Shown piece after piece: positions 32,677-42,407 of a stretch of 64,000 bases of DNA. Source of the stretch: Bacillota bacterium (GTDB lineage Bacteria > Bacillota > Clostridia > Lachnospirales > Lachnospiraceae); the NCBI GenBank assembly GCA_023443225.1, contig JAEZVF010000115.1, forward strand, positions 1 through 64,000, read 5' to 3'. The position numbers and the translations under genes were made by a program. Every line of letters begins with the position of its first letter. Position 1 is the first letter of the stretch. The notes below the pieces were generated by a model. That model saw nothing but the letters and a program-made list of their open reading frames with translations. It was not told where the DNA came from and did not search any database.

Positions 32677-34818
32677 TTGAGCTGGCATGAGCGTATGAAT
32701 CGTGCGGTCGACTACATCGAGAACAACCTTTGCGGCGATATCGACCTTGAAACCATAGCAAAGATAACCTGCCAATCGGTAACTAGCTTTCAGCGAACTT
32801 TTTCCGTTGTAACCGAGATGCCTGTCTCCGAGTATATTCGTAAGAGACGGATGAGCCTTGCCGCCCTTGACTTGCAGAATAACCATGCCAAGGTCATTGA
32901 TACGTCTCTGAAATACGGTTATGACTCACCGGAAGCTTTTACTCGCGCGTTCAAGGAAATATACGGCATATCTCCCTCGGTAGCACGCAAGAAAGATAAA
33001 ATGCTTAGGATATTTCCCCGTCTCTCCTTTTTAATGACAATCAAAGGAGATGTGATAATGAATTACGAACAGGAAAACAATACGGTGAGAGTAACCAACC
33101 TATACTGCAAGCAAATGCCTGCAATTCGGTTCATTGGCAAGCGGTATACAATGGCAGATTTAGATGCCAACGGCCTATTGATGGATAGATGGAACGAATG
33201 GTTCCAGAATGGCTGGTTCGACATGCTGAACAGATTACCTGTACTGCCCGGGTACGAGGGAATTCCCAATACGGGCTATCACAATGGGGCTGAAACTACC
33301 TTTTGGATCGGAATGATGTTTCCACAGAACACATTGGTACCAGAAGGCTTTGATAGTACAGATATTCCTGCCGGTGACCTTGCAGTGTGCTGGCTGCATG
33401 GCTATAGGGAGACTGGCGAGTTGTTTACTCCACACGCTCGTAGCCTTTGTCTGACCCAGATTCGGGAGGCCGGTTATACCATGAAGCTGGATTTTGATGG
33501 CGAACCTTGCAAATGGACGTTTGAAAGTTATAACCAACAACGGTTCTTTATGCCCGACGACGAGGGTAAGGTCGTCATGGATTATTGTGTGTACGTTGTC
33601 GAGCCAGAGATAAAGGGCCGAGCGCCATTTCATAAGGAAGAACTGGATGGGCAGGATCGGTATAGTGTGGACGGAGGTGTAAAGGGACCTATGCCTGAAG
33701 TGCTGATTAACAGCATTGCACCTTATTGGGTGGATGTGGAGAGCAATCTACTGCTTTGCGCCATGACAACACTGTTCTTAAAACTGAACAACTATGATGA
33801 AACATCGCCATTCTATTGCGCGAGAAACCACAGATATTGTAATGGTTGTGGTGATTGTGGGGATATGAGCAAGCGCTCTAGCCTCGACAAGCATCATTTG
33901 CACCTATACCATCATCTACTGACGGTGACAGGCGTGGGGCTTATGTGTAGCGACCCCAATGAAGCGGACGAATACGATCTGAAATACATCAGAGGTATCA
34001 CCCCGCCGATGCTTGAGGACCGGCTTGATTTCGCGATGAAGGCTGGGGGTTTTGATTACATCCGGCTGGATAAGTTAAAAGGAGAGCAGGAAATTTTTCG
34101 CCAGGTAACGGGATCCATCCGTGGGAACAAGCCCGTTTTGATGAAGTTGGGCGACGGCCCAGAATGGTGCGTCGTGACAGGATTCGACAGTGTGACTGGC
34201 ACCCTGTTCGGGCTGGATGCCAAGGATCATATGACATATCAACCAGCGAATAAACGAGAATATACCGAGGATGGACTTTTTATCATCACCGATTGGTTTA
34301 AGAATTTACGCAAAGCGATCATCGTTACCGGAAAGGCCTCACAGACACTTGATTTCATCGATCTGCTCGAGAGGATGGTCGGGCGGCTGCAACTGCCTGA
34401 ACGGAGCGTGCTGGAAGCCATGATACCGCAGATGATCGATTCCATTAGTGTGGAGAACGCCCACGCAGTGGCGCAATATCTGAACAACATTGCCGGTTAC
34501 ATGGTTGAGGCCAGATGGCATGGTGCGGAATGCTTTGGCTCGATACTGCGTAAGTCGGAAGATGAAACTGAACAGATACGATTACGCGAAAGCATGGACC
34601 TATATTTTAATACCCATGACACCTGCTTGCAGATTTGGGGGCAACTGGGTGTTGGTCCCCATACAAATTACAAATTACCCGGTCATATTAGTAAAATGAT
34701 GCTTGACAAGACAAGGCAGGAGAAGCTCAAAGAGTTGTTTGCACAGATATTAGGTAATGATCATGCTGTTTTGGAAAAACTGCAAGGTCTTGTGAACCTT
34801 AGGGATAGAAGAAGTTGA
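32677..34818 (+). CDS. AraC HTH - GyrI-like effector domain - peptidase-like fusion
   Basis: A 713-residue protein with a TTG start right after AAAGGAGGG. Residues 1-108 are an AraC double helix-turn-helix (DLETIAKITCQSVTSFQRTF and DTSLKYGYDSPEAFTRAFKE). Residues about 130-310 look like a GyrI/SOUL effector domain (MPAIRFIGKRY, IPAGDLAVCWLHG). The remaining 400 residues are not found in ordinary AraC regulators; a Cys-rich segment (CARNHRYCNGCGDCG, near residue 380) and a later WCVVTGFDSVTG...LDAKDH segment resemble the BtrH/C39 peptidase-like fold used to sense or transfer peptides. This last assignment is tentative. Confidence 0.7.
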   Translation: MSWHERMNRAVDYIENNLCGDIDLETIAKITCQSVTSFQRTFSVVTEMPVSEYIRKRRMSLAALDLQNNHAKVIDTSLKYGYDSPEAFTRAFKEIYGISPSVARKKDKMLRIFPRLSFLMTIKGDVIMNYEQENNTVRVTNLYCKQMPAIRFIGKRYTMADLDANGLLMDRWNEWFQNGWFDMLNRLPVLPGYEGIPNTGYHNGAETTFWIGMMFPQNTLVPEGFDSTDIPAGDLAVCWLHGYRETGELFTPHARSLCLTQIREAGYTMKLDFDGEPCKWTFESYNQQRFFMPDDEGKVVMDYCVYVVEPEIKGRAPFHKEELDGQDRYSVDGGVKGPMPEVLINSIAPYWVDVESNLLLCAMTTLFLKLNNYDETSPFYCARNHRYCNGCGDCGDMSKRSSLDKHHLHLYHHLLTVTGVGLMCSDPNEADEYDLKYIRGITPPMLEDRLDFAMKAGGFDYIRLDKLKGEQEIFRQVTGSIRGNKPVLMKLGDGPEWCVVTGFDSVTGTLFGLDAKDHMTYQPANKREYTEDGLFIITDWFKNLRKAIIVTGKASQTLDFIDLLERMVGRLQLPERSVLEAMIPQMIDSISVENAHAVAQYLNNIAGYMVEARWHGAECFGSILRKSEDETEQIRLRESMDLYFNTHDTCLQIWGQLGVGPHTNYKLPGHISKMMLDKTRQEKLKELFAQILGNDHAVLEKLQGLVNLRDRRS

Positions 34819-35070
34819 ATAAAACCTTCAGTATTCTGGGGACAGTTTGAATCGTTTAGTAGAACTTCTGGTTTGGGATATAAAATATGCCGATTATCTA
34901 ACAGGCTTTTACAAAGGAAAGTTTGATAGAGTAGGGGTTATACCAGATTACAAAAGTTAATCAAGCAAGAGTAGATTAGTAACATTTGCCCCAGTTCTTC
35001 TGAAATGATAGCTCAAAAAATGGGTATAATAAGTAAATCAAATTAATAGTAACCATTTTAGGAGGATTCT

Positions 35071-35607
35071 ATGGCATACCAAGAACTGCTTCATGTTTTA
35101 AAGATACGTTTTGATACAAATATGGATCGACATATGGGAATTCAATGGGCAGATGTTCAGGACAAGTTGGAATCTAATACAGAAAGACTTTGGGCACTGA
35201 ACGAAATGGAAAGAACTGGTGGTGAACCAGATGTTGTTGGTTGGGATGAAGTAACAGGAAAATACATTTTTTATGATTGTTCGGAAGAAAGTCCAAAGGG
35301 GCGCAGAAGTGTTTGCTACGATCATGAAGCTTTGTTGTCAAGGAAGAAAAACAGACCAGAAAACAGTGCTATTGGTATGGCCACTGATATGGGCATTGAG
35401 ATATTAACAGAAGAAGAATACCGAGAGCTGCAGAGACTAGGAGAATTTGATTTAAAGACATCCAGCTGGGTGAGAACGCCTTCTAATATCAGAGAACTGG
35501 GTGGAGCAGTCTTTTGTGATCGCCGCTACGATACTGTTTTTGTGTATCATAATGGAGCTGATTCATACTACAGTGCTAGGGGGTTCCGTGGCTCGCTAAG
35601 AGTTTAA
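35071..35607 (+). CDS. DUF4256 family protein
   Basis: A 178-residue cytoplasmic protein with the DUF4256 pattern: LLHVLKIRFDTNMDRH, WADVQDKLESN..RLWALNEMERTGGEPDVV, IFYDCSEESPKGRRSVCYD, GIEILTEEEYRELQ and the end VFVYHNGADSYYSARGFRG. The family has no established function. TAGGAGG precedes the ATG. It stands alone, separated from the regulators on both sides. Confidence 0.9.
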   Translation: MAYQELLHVLKIRFDTNMDRHMGIQWADVQDKLESNTERLWALNEMERTGGEPDVVGWDEVTGKYIFYDCSEESPKGRRSVCYDHEALLSRKKNRPENSAIGMATDMGIEILTEEEYRELQRLGEFDLKTSSWVRTPSNIRELGGAVFCDRRYDTVFVYHNGADSYYSARGFRGSLRV

Positions 35608-35846
35608 TGTTGGGATAAATTGAGTCTATGCAAAAGGTTTCATTCCTCTACAATGGAGGATGAACGTCAAAAAGGATAAGCGGCTTCCTGTATAATTTAA
35701 ATATATGGAATTCCAAGAAAGAAGATTAAAAAAAATATCTCAGTTTATACCCCTGTGTCTGCTGATGAATAGGCTTTTGCTTAAAGGTATTATATTTATG
35801 AAAATATAGGATACCTTTTGGTAGAAGCCTTTTTATATAAAGTTAC

Positions 35847-35877
35847 TTGACTTATAAATCTTACGGGTGTAATATTT
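35847..35877 (+). promoter_or_regulatory. Promoter with BlaI-type operator (site 1) for the PBP gene
   Basis: TTGACT (35847-35852) and TAATAT (35870-35875) are spaced by 17 bases. Between and over the -10 lies the imperfect palindrome AAATCTTAC GGGT GTAATATTT (35856-35877). The same sequence recurs at 35920 and at 41631 in front of blaI, and TAC...GTA centres are typical of BlaI/MecI operators. Bound BlaI would block polymerase. Confidence 0.75.
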
Positions 35878-35919
35878 ACGCAAGTGCAGCAAGTATTCCT
35901 TAGAAAGTTGTCTACTTAT

Positions 35920-35941
35920 AAATCTTACGAATGTAATATAT
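35920..35941 (+). promoter_or_regulatory. BlaI-type operator (site 2)
   Basis: A second copy, AAATCTTAC GAAT GTAATATAT, lies 64 bases downstream of site 1. The shared bases extend outwards to TTATAAATCTTACG, so the two sites look like a duplication. Confidence 0.7.
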
Positions 35942-36009
35942 TGGAGAGGTTTGAACATTGAAAATAGAATATGAGCACATTAGCAAAGCAAGATGAAGGA
36001 GGTCAATTA

Positions 36010-38127
36010 ATGAAAGGAATAAGCAGACTTAAACGAAAGGAAATAAAAAGCAGATTCCTATGGATTGCATGTACTATTATAGGAATAGCTGTGATAACTG
36101 CTGTAGTATGTGTGGCAGGTATGTTTACAAAAGGGTATGATTGGAAAACACCAGAAGAACTTTTGGTTGAATACATGAACTATATTCCAAAGCAGGAGTA
36201 TGAACAAATGTATGCGATGCTCCATATTGAGGCATCGGGCTACATCAGTCAAGAGGATTTTATAAAGCGTAATTCGGATATTTATAAAGGCATAGAAGTA
36301 CAGAATCTGACGACCCGAATTATTGCATATGATGAGGAGCAAAAGACGGTAACTTACCAGACTTCCTTTGATACGGTAGCAGGAAATATCAGCTTTGAGA
36401 ATGAAGCACGTTTCATGGAAGGAGAAGAGGGATATATGTTAGAATGGGATGACTCACTGATCTTTCCGAATTTAAGCTCTACAGATAAGGTAAGAGTTTC
36501 TACCACACAGGCAAACCGAGGAGAGATTTTAGACAGGAATGAACGTGTCCTTGCTGGAAAGGGCGTTGCATCATCGGTTGGAATTGTTCCGGGAAAACTG
36601 AAAGATCGAGTTAAAGCAAATCAAAAAATCGCAGAGTTACTAGAAATCGAGCCGGAAGTCATAGAAAAGAAACTGTCCGCACAGTGGGTAAAAGATGATT
36701 CTTTTGTACCAATTAAGACAATTCCTAGAGTAGAAGAAATGGAATTAATAACTGCCAATCCAGATGAAGAAGTGCCAAAGGAAAAAGAAAGGCATGAAAA
36801 GTTATTGGAGATTCCTGGAGTAATGATATCTGACTTAGAGGTTCGTGAGTATCCATTAGGTAAGGGAGCAGCACATTTGGTAGGGTATGTACAGAGTGTT
36901 ACTGCAGAAGATTTGGAGGAACATGCAGGAGAAGGATATACAGCCAATAGTGTAATAGGCAGAAGCGGAATGGAAGGCTTGTTTGAGAAAGAACTAAAAG
37001 GTCAGAACGGTTGCAGAATTTATATTGTGAATTCGGAAGGCAAGGAGAAAGAAGAATTAGCCTGTATATTGGTACAGCATGGACAGGACGTAAAGTTGAC
37101 AATAGACGCCAACCTTCAAATTTCGTTATATGAGCAGTTTAAGGAAGACAAAAGCTGCTCGGTAGCCATGAACCCGTATACCGGAGAGGTGTTGGCTTTG
37201 GTCAGCACACCATCTTATGATAATAACGATTTTATTATGGGATTGTCTAATGAGCAATGGACTGCATTGAATGAGGACGAGAATAAACCTATGTATAATC
37301 GCTTTCGGCAACTGTGGTGTCCGGGGTCTACATTCAAGCCAATCACTGCTGCGGTTGGTTTGGAATCAGGAGCAATCAATCCTATGAAAGATTACGGAAA
37401 TGTAGGATTAAGCTGGCAAAAGGATGCATCATGGGGAGCATATCATGTAACAACGCTTCATGCTTATGAGCCTGTCATTTTAGAGAATGCCCTGATTTAT
37501 TCCGATAATATTTATTTTGCAAAAGCAGCATTAAAGATTGGTACGGAGGAAATGGAAAGTTCTTTGACACGGCTTGGATTCAATGAGATGTTGCCATTTG
37601 AGATCAAGATGGCAGAATCACAGTATACCAATACAGAACATATTGAGACAGAAATACAGTTAGCCGACAGCGGTTACGGTCAAGGGCAGGTTTTGGTGAA
37701 TCCATTACATATGGCATGCATCTATTCTGCTTTTTGTAATGAAGGTAATGTCATAAAGCCTTATTTGGTCTATCAGAAAGAAGCGAACGCTGAGTATTGG
37801 ATTCCGGGAGCATTTTCAAATGAAACTGCAAGCCAGGTGTTTGAAGGAACGAAAAAGGTAGTGAACGATTCTAAGGGAACCGGATATGCAGCTCATCGGG
37901 ATGACATAGTACTAGCAGGAAAAACAGGTACAGCAGAAATCAAGGCATCGAAGGATGATACATCAGGTACTGAATTGGGATGGTTTGCCATTTATACTGC
38001 AGAAGAAACGCTGGAACGTCCTATATTGATTATCAGCATGGTAGAAGATGTAAAAGGAAGAGGAGGCAGCGGTTATGTTGTGGAAAAAGACAGGATGGTT
38101 TTGGAAGAGTGGTTTAATGGCAATTAG
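36010..38127 (+). CDS. MecA-like penicillin-binding protein (class B transpeptidase)
   Basis: A membrane-anchored transpeptidase of 705 residues. ATG 36010 is chosen for the AAGGAGGTC just upstream; an ATG at 35971 has no ribosome site. One N-terminal span is followed by a MecA_N/NTF2-like domain (about 35-145), a PBP dimerisation domain (NRGEILDRN, GRSGMEGLFE) and the transpeptidase domain with STFK (440-443), SDN (498-500) and KTGT (638-641). The MecA_N domain and the BlaI operators upstream point to a beta-lactam-inducible, low-affinity PBP giving resistance, like PBP2a. Confidence 0.9.
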   Translation: MKGISRLKRKEIKSRFLWIACTIIGIAVITAVVCVAGMFTKGYDWKTPEELLVEYMNYIPKQEYEQMYAMLHIEASGYISQEDFIKRNSDIYKGIEVQNLTTRIIAYDEEQKTVTYQTSFDTVAGNISFENEARFMEGEEGYMLEWDDSLIFPNLSSTDKVRVSTTQANRGEILDRNERVLAGKGVASSVGIVPGKLKDRVKANQKIAELLEIEPEVIEKKLSAQWVKDDSFVPIKTIPRVEEMELITANPDEEVPKEKERHEKLLEIPGVMISDLEVREYPLGKGAAHLVGYVQSVTAEDLEEHAGEGYTANSVIGRSGMEGLFEKELKGQNGCRIYIVNSEGKEKEELACILVQHGQDVKLTIDANLQISLYEQFKEDKSCSVAMNPYTGEVLALVSTPSYDNNDFIMGLSNEQWTALNEDENKPMYNRFRQLWCPGSTFKPITAAVGLESGAINPMKDYGNVGLSWQKDASWGAYHVTTLHAYEPVILENALIYSDNIYFAKAALKIGTEEMESSLTRLGFNEMLPFEIKMAESQYTNTEHIETEIQLADSGYGQGQVLVNPLHMACIYSAFCNEGNVIKPYLVYQKEANAEYWIPGAFSNETASQVFEGTKKVVNDSKGTGYAAHRDDIVLAGKTGTAEIKASKDDTSGTELGWFAIYTAEETLERPILIISMVEDVKGRGGSGYVVEKDRMVLEEWFNGN

Positions 38128-39316
38128 TTTTATACTGATGCTTACTGTTTTGGGGTGTAGTGATACACTACCGGAAGAGACACTGGTTGCTGAAACCGTA
38201 AGTGAGACTCCGGTTCTTAAACAAGATACTTTGGAGGATGCAGAGAAAATTATAGACATCTGCCTGGACCTTTATGAAAAAGCTAAAGAGGAAAACAAGA
38301 TTGCTGATTTGGAAATGATTCGCAGTATCGTAAATCGGCTTGGAGAAAATGGGTATCCGGCTGTTGACAGCAGAAATCAAATCAACATGGTAGAAGTAGA
38401 ACAGGTAGTCCAATTCTGCAAGATGGTGGATGCCAAGGAGGAAGCGGAAATAACCATCATTGAAGTCAGTTATTTAGGTGGATTTGTAAAATATAATTTA
38501 AAAACTAATAATGGGAATGTAGATGTGGTCAGAAGCTATTACAAATATGAAAATGGAAATATGCAAAGGGAAGTTACAGGAAGTTATCAAGCAAAGTATT
38601 GGAATTACACGGAAGAGGGATATTTGATGTTTTCAGGAGTTTGGTTTTCGGAAGAACGATATGTACTTACGTTAAGCGGGGCAGAGGAACACACTGCTTT
38701 ACGAGTACAGCCATTGGATGAAACATACAGGGAACTCAATCGGAAATATCTCCAGCCAATTGGTTACAAACAGAATAATATGTTTCATGTAAATTGGAGT
38801 GAAGATTATTTTGGAGAATTAAATTTCTATGATGCATATGATATTTTCTATCCAAAAGTAAATGATGAGTATGTTCCTTATGTTGCAGATGATAATTTGG
38901 GTGTTGGTGCTGTTTATAGAATTCCAAAGGAAGAATTTGAACGTGTCATTATGACATATTTCAATATTGACAGCCAGACACTGCAGTCTAAAACAACCTA
39001 TTGTTCAGAGGATGCGACCTATGAATATAAACCAAGAGGATTTTATGAAGTGGAGTGTCCAGAATATCCATATTCGGAAGTGGTTGGGTATACAGAAAAC
39101 AGTGATGGAACAATTATACTTACGGTCAATGTGGTATTTCCTTATGGGGGGAATTCTAAAGTGTATGCTCATGAGGTGGTAGTTCGTCCTTTAGAGGATG
39201 GAGGAGTGCAGTATGTATCCAATCGAATTATACCATCGGAAGACAATTATGAGGAAATATGGTATACTCCTCGCTTGACTGAGGCGGAATGGGAAAAAAT
39301 GTATGGAGGCGAATGA
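38075..39316 (+). CDS. Lipoprotein, DUF6070-like
   Basis: A 413-residue exported lipoprotein: basic start, hydrophobic stretch and lipobox LTVLGCSD (Cys about 28), then a helical DAEKIIDICLDLYEKAKEEN region and a long beta-rich part. It starts 53 bases inside the end of the PBP gene with GAGGAGGC as ribosome site, so the two are coupled and should be induced together by beta-lactams. The family resembles DUF6070, of unknown role; a partner or regulator of the PBP is a reasonable guess. Confidence 0.7.
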   Translation: MLWKKTGWFWKSGLMAISFILMLTVLGCSDTLPEETLVAETVSETPVLKQDTLEDAEKIIDICLDLYEKAKEENKIADLEMIRSIVNRLGENGYPAVDSRNQINMVEVEQVVQFCKMVDAKEEAEITIIEVSYLGGFVKYNLKTNNGNVDVVRSYYKYENGNMQREVTGSYQAKYWNYTEEGYLMFSGVWFSEERYVLTLSGAEEHTALRVQPLDETYRELNRKYLQPIGYKQNNMFHVNWSEDYFGELNFYDAYDIFYPKVNDEYVPYVADDNLGVGAVYRIPKEEFERVIMTYFNIDSQTLQSKTTYCSEDATYEYKPRGFYEVECPEYPYSEVVGYTENSDGTIILTVNVVFPYGGNSKVYAHEVVVRPLEDGGVQYVSNRIIPSEDNYEEIWYTPRLTEAEWEKMYGGE

Positions 39317-39389
39317 TGGAATAGTAAAATGGTAGCGAATATGCGAATACATAAAAGAGAATAACGTACAATTAAACAGAGAATAGAAT

Positions 39390-39427
39390 AATCGGGCAAA
39401 TGTCAGAAGAAGACGATTCACCCGATT
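39390..39427. terminator. Bidirectional terminator between the PBP and blaIR operons
   Basis: AATCGGG (39390-39396) pairs with CCCGATT (39421-39427), followed by TTTTTCTATTT on the plus strand and by TATTCTATTC on the minus strand. The converging transcripts end here. Confidence 0.65.
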
Positions 39428-39430
39428 TTT

Positions 39431-41233
39431 CTATTTCCAGATATTCATGTCAGATAGTATAGACATGGTGATTTCTGTTGCTTTACTTCCGGAAGCACCT
39501 TCATCGGCTCCGATGTTTGTGGCAAAAAAGTAGGTATTATCTGCAGTTTCAATAAAACCTATAAACCATCCGTTCACGTCCTGACCATCCACATGCCCGG
39601 TTCCGGTTTTTCCATAGAATGTTCCGGCTTGAGAAGAGGAAAGGCAGATGGAGTCTTTTACTGCATTGATGTTTTCAGGAGCAAAACCGAAGCTGTTATT
39701 GTGCAGCTTCATTAAAAGTTCGACCTGCTCTACTGGGGAAATCTCCAAGGAAGATTCCATCCAATAAGTGGAGAAATCGCCACTCATGTTTTCATTTCCA
39801 TACCCAATTTCCTGAATATAGTTGTAAACGGAAGCTGCTCCAAGTTGTTTGTCCACTTCCTGAAAGTACCAGCTAACAGAAGAGGTCATTGCGGACTGTA
39901 AGGTCTGATCAGCATTCCATGCTTCAAATGGATAGGTTTCTCCATTCCATGCAATAAAGGAATCGTCTGGTGTAATGACACCTTTTTCTAATCCGAACAA
40001 AGCATTATATATTTTGTAGGTGGAGTTCGGTGCAACTCGCAAAGTGGCATGGTCCATATCATGTATGCTCCAAAGGTCATTTCCCGAATCATATAAAATA
40101 AAATTACCTTCGTATTCTTCAAAGTATGTAGAAAAGTCTACATAGGAAATATTCTCAGTAGAGGATTTCCATTGGTAGTGACTATCCTCTGCTGCGTATG
40201 TAGATAATATCGGAGCGAGTCCCAAGAGAAGAAAAGCGGTCAGCATAAAAGAAGTCATGCCTTTTAGTCTCTTCGGGAATGTCGACTTTTCATAAGATGC
40301 AATGTTGATAATGCGTTGCTTCATTTGCTTCATATTTCCACCAAGGCCGGCTGCAAACGGAAAAGGGGTAAGAGATACTTTTTCCGCAAAGTTAATAAGT
40401 GTATTGCCATAATCTTCGTAAGCATCCTCTTCAAGCATTTCCAAAACGGAGGTGTCACAGGCAACCTCTCTGTCATTACGCATTTCCTTCAATGCGTACC
40501 AGACAAATGGATTGAACCAATAAAGCACTCCGGCAAGGTTCATCAGATAACTGGCAAGGGCATCTTTATGTCTGTAATGTTGCAGTTCATGTAACAACAT
40601 ATATCTCATATCCGATTCTTGATAATCAGAGATTAGATGAATCGGCAGATAAATACGTGGTTTCAAAAGCCCCACAATAATAGGGGATTTCAAAAATGCA
40701 GTACTGTAGACAGGAATATCTTTTGTAATCCCCATTTCATTCAGGCAGTGATTATACTGTCTACGTACCTCAGGGTTCTGAAGAGGGAGGGCAGATTTCT
40801 CCAAGGCGAGTATGCGGAAAGAGGACTTTATTACCAATACAATCATCGTAAGAATGCCCACAATCCATATTCCTAATAATATGGATCCGGCAATGGAAGG
40901 TGTCTCACTATTGACGGAAAGAATAAAGTCATTCATCCAATTTGCATTTACAGTCAGATTTGCACCCACAGCTTTACTCATAGCAGTTTCTGCATTGGAT
41001 GTAGGGGGATTTCTAAGATAGCCGAGCCAAGAGATGATTTGCGGAAATCCGATTAGTCGGAATGGTATAAAAGGAACTGCTAAAAGTCCGACAAGCAGGA
41101 ACCACAGATTATACTGCATCCGACTGGACAGGTTGTTTTTGAATATCCGCTTGGCAATCAAAAGAATTCCTATGATACCGCTGATATACACATTGCATAA
41201 TAAAAAGTGTATCATAAAATTAGCCACGTTCAT
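39431..41233 (-). CDS. blaR1: BlaR1-type beta-lactam sensor/signal protease
   Basis: A 600-residue membrane protein. N-terminal spans lead to the M56 metalloprotease motif LLHELQHYRHKD (His215, Glu216, His219) and the REVACD Glu site. After another span (about 328-346) comes an extracellular sensor domain related to class D beta-lactamases, with STYK (404-407), SVSWYF and KTGTG. When a beta-lactam acylates Ser404 the protease becomes active and BlaI is removed. It overlaps blaI by 14 bases and reads in the same direction. It lacks a separate beta-lactamase partner; the target is the PBP operon. Confidence 0.93.
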   Translation of the reverse strand: MNVANFMIHFLLCNVYISGIIGILLIAKRIFKNNLSSRMQYNLWFLLVGLLAVPFIPFRLIGFPQIISWLGYLRNPPTSNAETAMSKAVGANLTVNANWMNDFILSVNSETPSIAGSILLGIWIVGILTMIVLVIKSSFRILALEKSALPLQNPEVRRQYNHCLNEMGITKDIPVYSTAFLKSPIIVGLLKPRIYLPIHLISDYQESDMRYMLLHELQHYRHKDALASYLMNLAGVLYWFNPFVWYALKEMRNDREVACDTSVLEMLEEDAYEDYGNTLINFAEKVSLTPFPFAAGLGGNMKQMKQRIINIASYEKSTFPKRLKGMTSFMLTAFLLLGLAPILSTYAAEDSHYQWKSSTENISYVDFSTYFEEYEGNFILYDSGNDLWSIHDMDHATLRVAPNSTYKIYNALFGLEKGVITPDDSFIAWNGETYPFEAWNADQTLQSAMTSSVSWYFQEVDKQLGAASVYNYIQEIGYGNENMSGDFSTYWMESSLEISPVEQVELLMKLHNNSFGFAPENINAVKDSICLSSSQAGTFYGKTGTGHVDGQDVNGWFIGFIETADNTYFFATNIGADEGASGSKATEITMSILSDMNIWK

Positions 41234-41615
41234 TGCCTCCTTTTTTTGACCTCTTGGAAAGAAGGGATCGGAGTGTGTCTATTTCTGTTTCAGACATTCT
41301 GTCATTTTCTATATACGCAGACAGCATGGCAGTGATATCCCCATTATAATAACGTTCCAGAAAAGAGTTGCTTTCCTGACCGATATATTCACTTTCTTTC
41401 ACGACTGGGGTATAAACAAATACGCGGCTCTGCTTTTCATATGTAAGCACGCCCTTGTTTACAAGGCGTTTAATCAGAGTTTGTATCGTTTTTGGGCTCC
41501 AGCTTGTGGTCTGTAATAATTTGTCTGTTATTTCATTGGTACTAATTGGTGCATGTTTCCATACGATTTTCATAACTTCAAATTCAGCTTCAGAAATCTG
41601 TGGCAAATCGCTCAT
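41220..41615 (-). CDS. blaI: BlaI/MecI-family repressor
   Basis: A 131-residue dimeric repressor with the family start LPQISEAEFEVMKIVWKHAP, the winged helix TNEITDKLLQTTSWSPKTIQTLIKRLVNKG (seen in parts) and C-terminal dimer helices with FLERYYNGDITAMLSAY. AAGGAGGGG precedes the ATG at 41615. Matching operators before this gene and before the PBP gene imply that it represses both operons, including its own. Confidence 0.95.
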   Translation of the reverse strand: MSDLPQISEAEFEVMKIVWKHAPISTNEITDKLLQTTSWSPKTIQTLIKRLVNKGVLTYEKQSRVFVYTPVVKESEYIGQESNSFLERYYNGDITAMLSAYIENDRMSETEIDTLRSLLSKRSKKGGNERG

Positions 41616-41630
41616 TTCAAACCCCTCCTT

Positions 41631-41683
41631 AAATCTTACGGCTGTAGTAAATACATTATAGATGTTATTTGTATAATTGTCAA
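41631..41683 (-). promoter_or_regulatory. blaI promoter with BlaI operator (site 3)
   Basis: On the minus strand TTGACA (41683-41678) and TATAAT (41660-41655) are consensus boxes 17 bases apart. Directly downstream lies the operator, which on the plus strand reads AAATCTTAC GGCT GTAGTAAAT (41631-41652), over the expected transcription start and just before the ribosome site. This fits autorepression. Confidence 0.85.
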
Positions 41684-41872
41684 TTTCGAATAAAGATATT
41701 GATTTGAAGCTTACTACAATGGATTAACTGGTTACATCAATAATGCAGGATGTGTAAATAAGTGATAATTTTTACAATGACTTATTAAAATTATCACAAC
41801 TATATATAGGTTAGCATATTTTGTACCATAGCTTACTCTTCTAAAATTGAAGACAGGAAAGAGGTTTGAAAA

Positions 41873-42319
41873 GTGAGAGAACTTAATCCTCAAAAGGTAT
41901 TTGTGCAATATCGGGATATAATGAAACCATATGAGCCGGTTATGGGTAGATTATATACTATTACACATTCGGATATAACGGCAGAACTATTTGTGTTTGT
42001 AGCTCAAAATTATGCTGAAGATCAAATCACAAGAATGCGTGACGAGGTAAGAATTGCCTGGGAGCCTTATAACAAAGGAATTGCTTTAATTGGTTCTGTG
42101 ATTGTTGATGGTTATGGTGTAATAGGAAATGCTGATATAAGAAATAAGATTTTCTATAACGAAATGCCTACAGCACTTCAGGCCTTACGCCAAGCTGACA
42201 GATTCTTGTTTGACAAAGAACCTAATCTTGACAATACACCTGTATTTATTCACTTTATCTCAAACAATCCTATATATAACAAAACATATGATTTTGGAGT
42301 TATCGGCATTTATAAGTAA
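41873..42319 (+). CDS. Staygreen-family protein
   Basis: A 148-residue protein with a GTG start after GAGGTTTG. RELNPQKVFVQYRD, GRLYTITHSDITAELFV, RDEVRIAWE and FHF-type strands at the end resemble bacterial members of the staygreen (magnesium dechelatase) family, with the THSD segment and the MPTALQALRQADRFLF helix. Plant members remove Mg from chlorophyll; bacterial homologues in heterotrophs have no known natural role, though some can dechelate chlorophyll in vitro. It is a single gene between BlaI and a MerR regulator. Confidence 0.7.
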   Translation: MRELNPQKVFVQYRDIMKPYEPVMGRLYTITHSDITAELFVFVAQNYAEDQITRMRDEVRIAWEPYNKGIALIGSVIVDGYGVIGNADIRNKIFYNEMPTALQALRQADRFLFDKEPNLDNTPVFIHFISNNPIYNKTYDFGVIGIYK

Positions 42320-42407
42320 AAAACACACTCAAAAGTAAAATTATTTTAATAGTCGTAGTACTCTGTCGTTTATGTGTGCTATACTAAAGCAAGGGAGGGT
42401 GAGAGCA

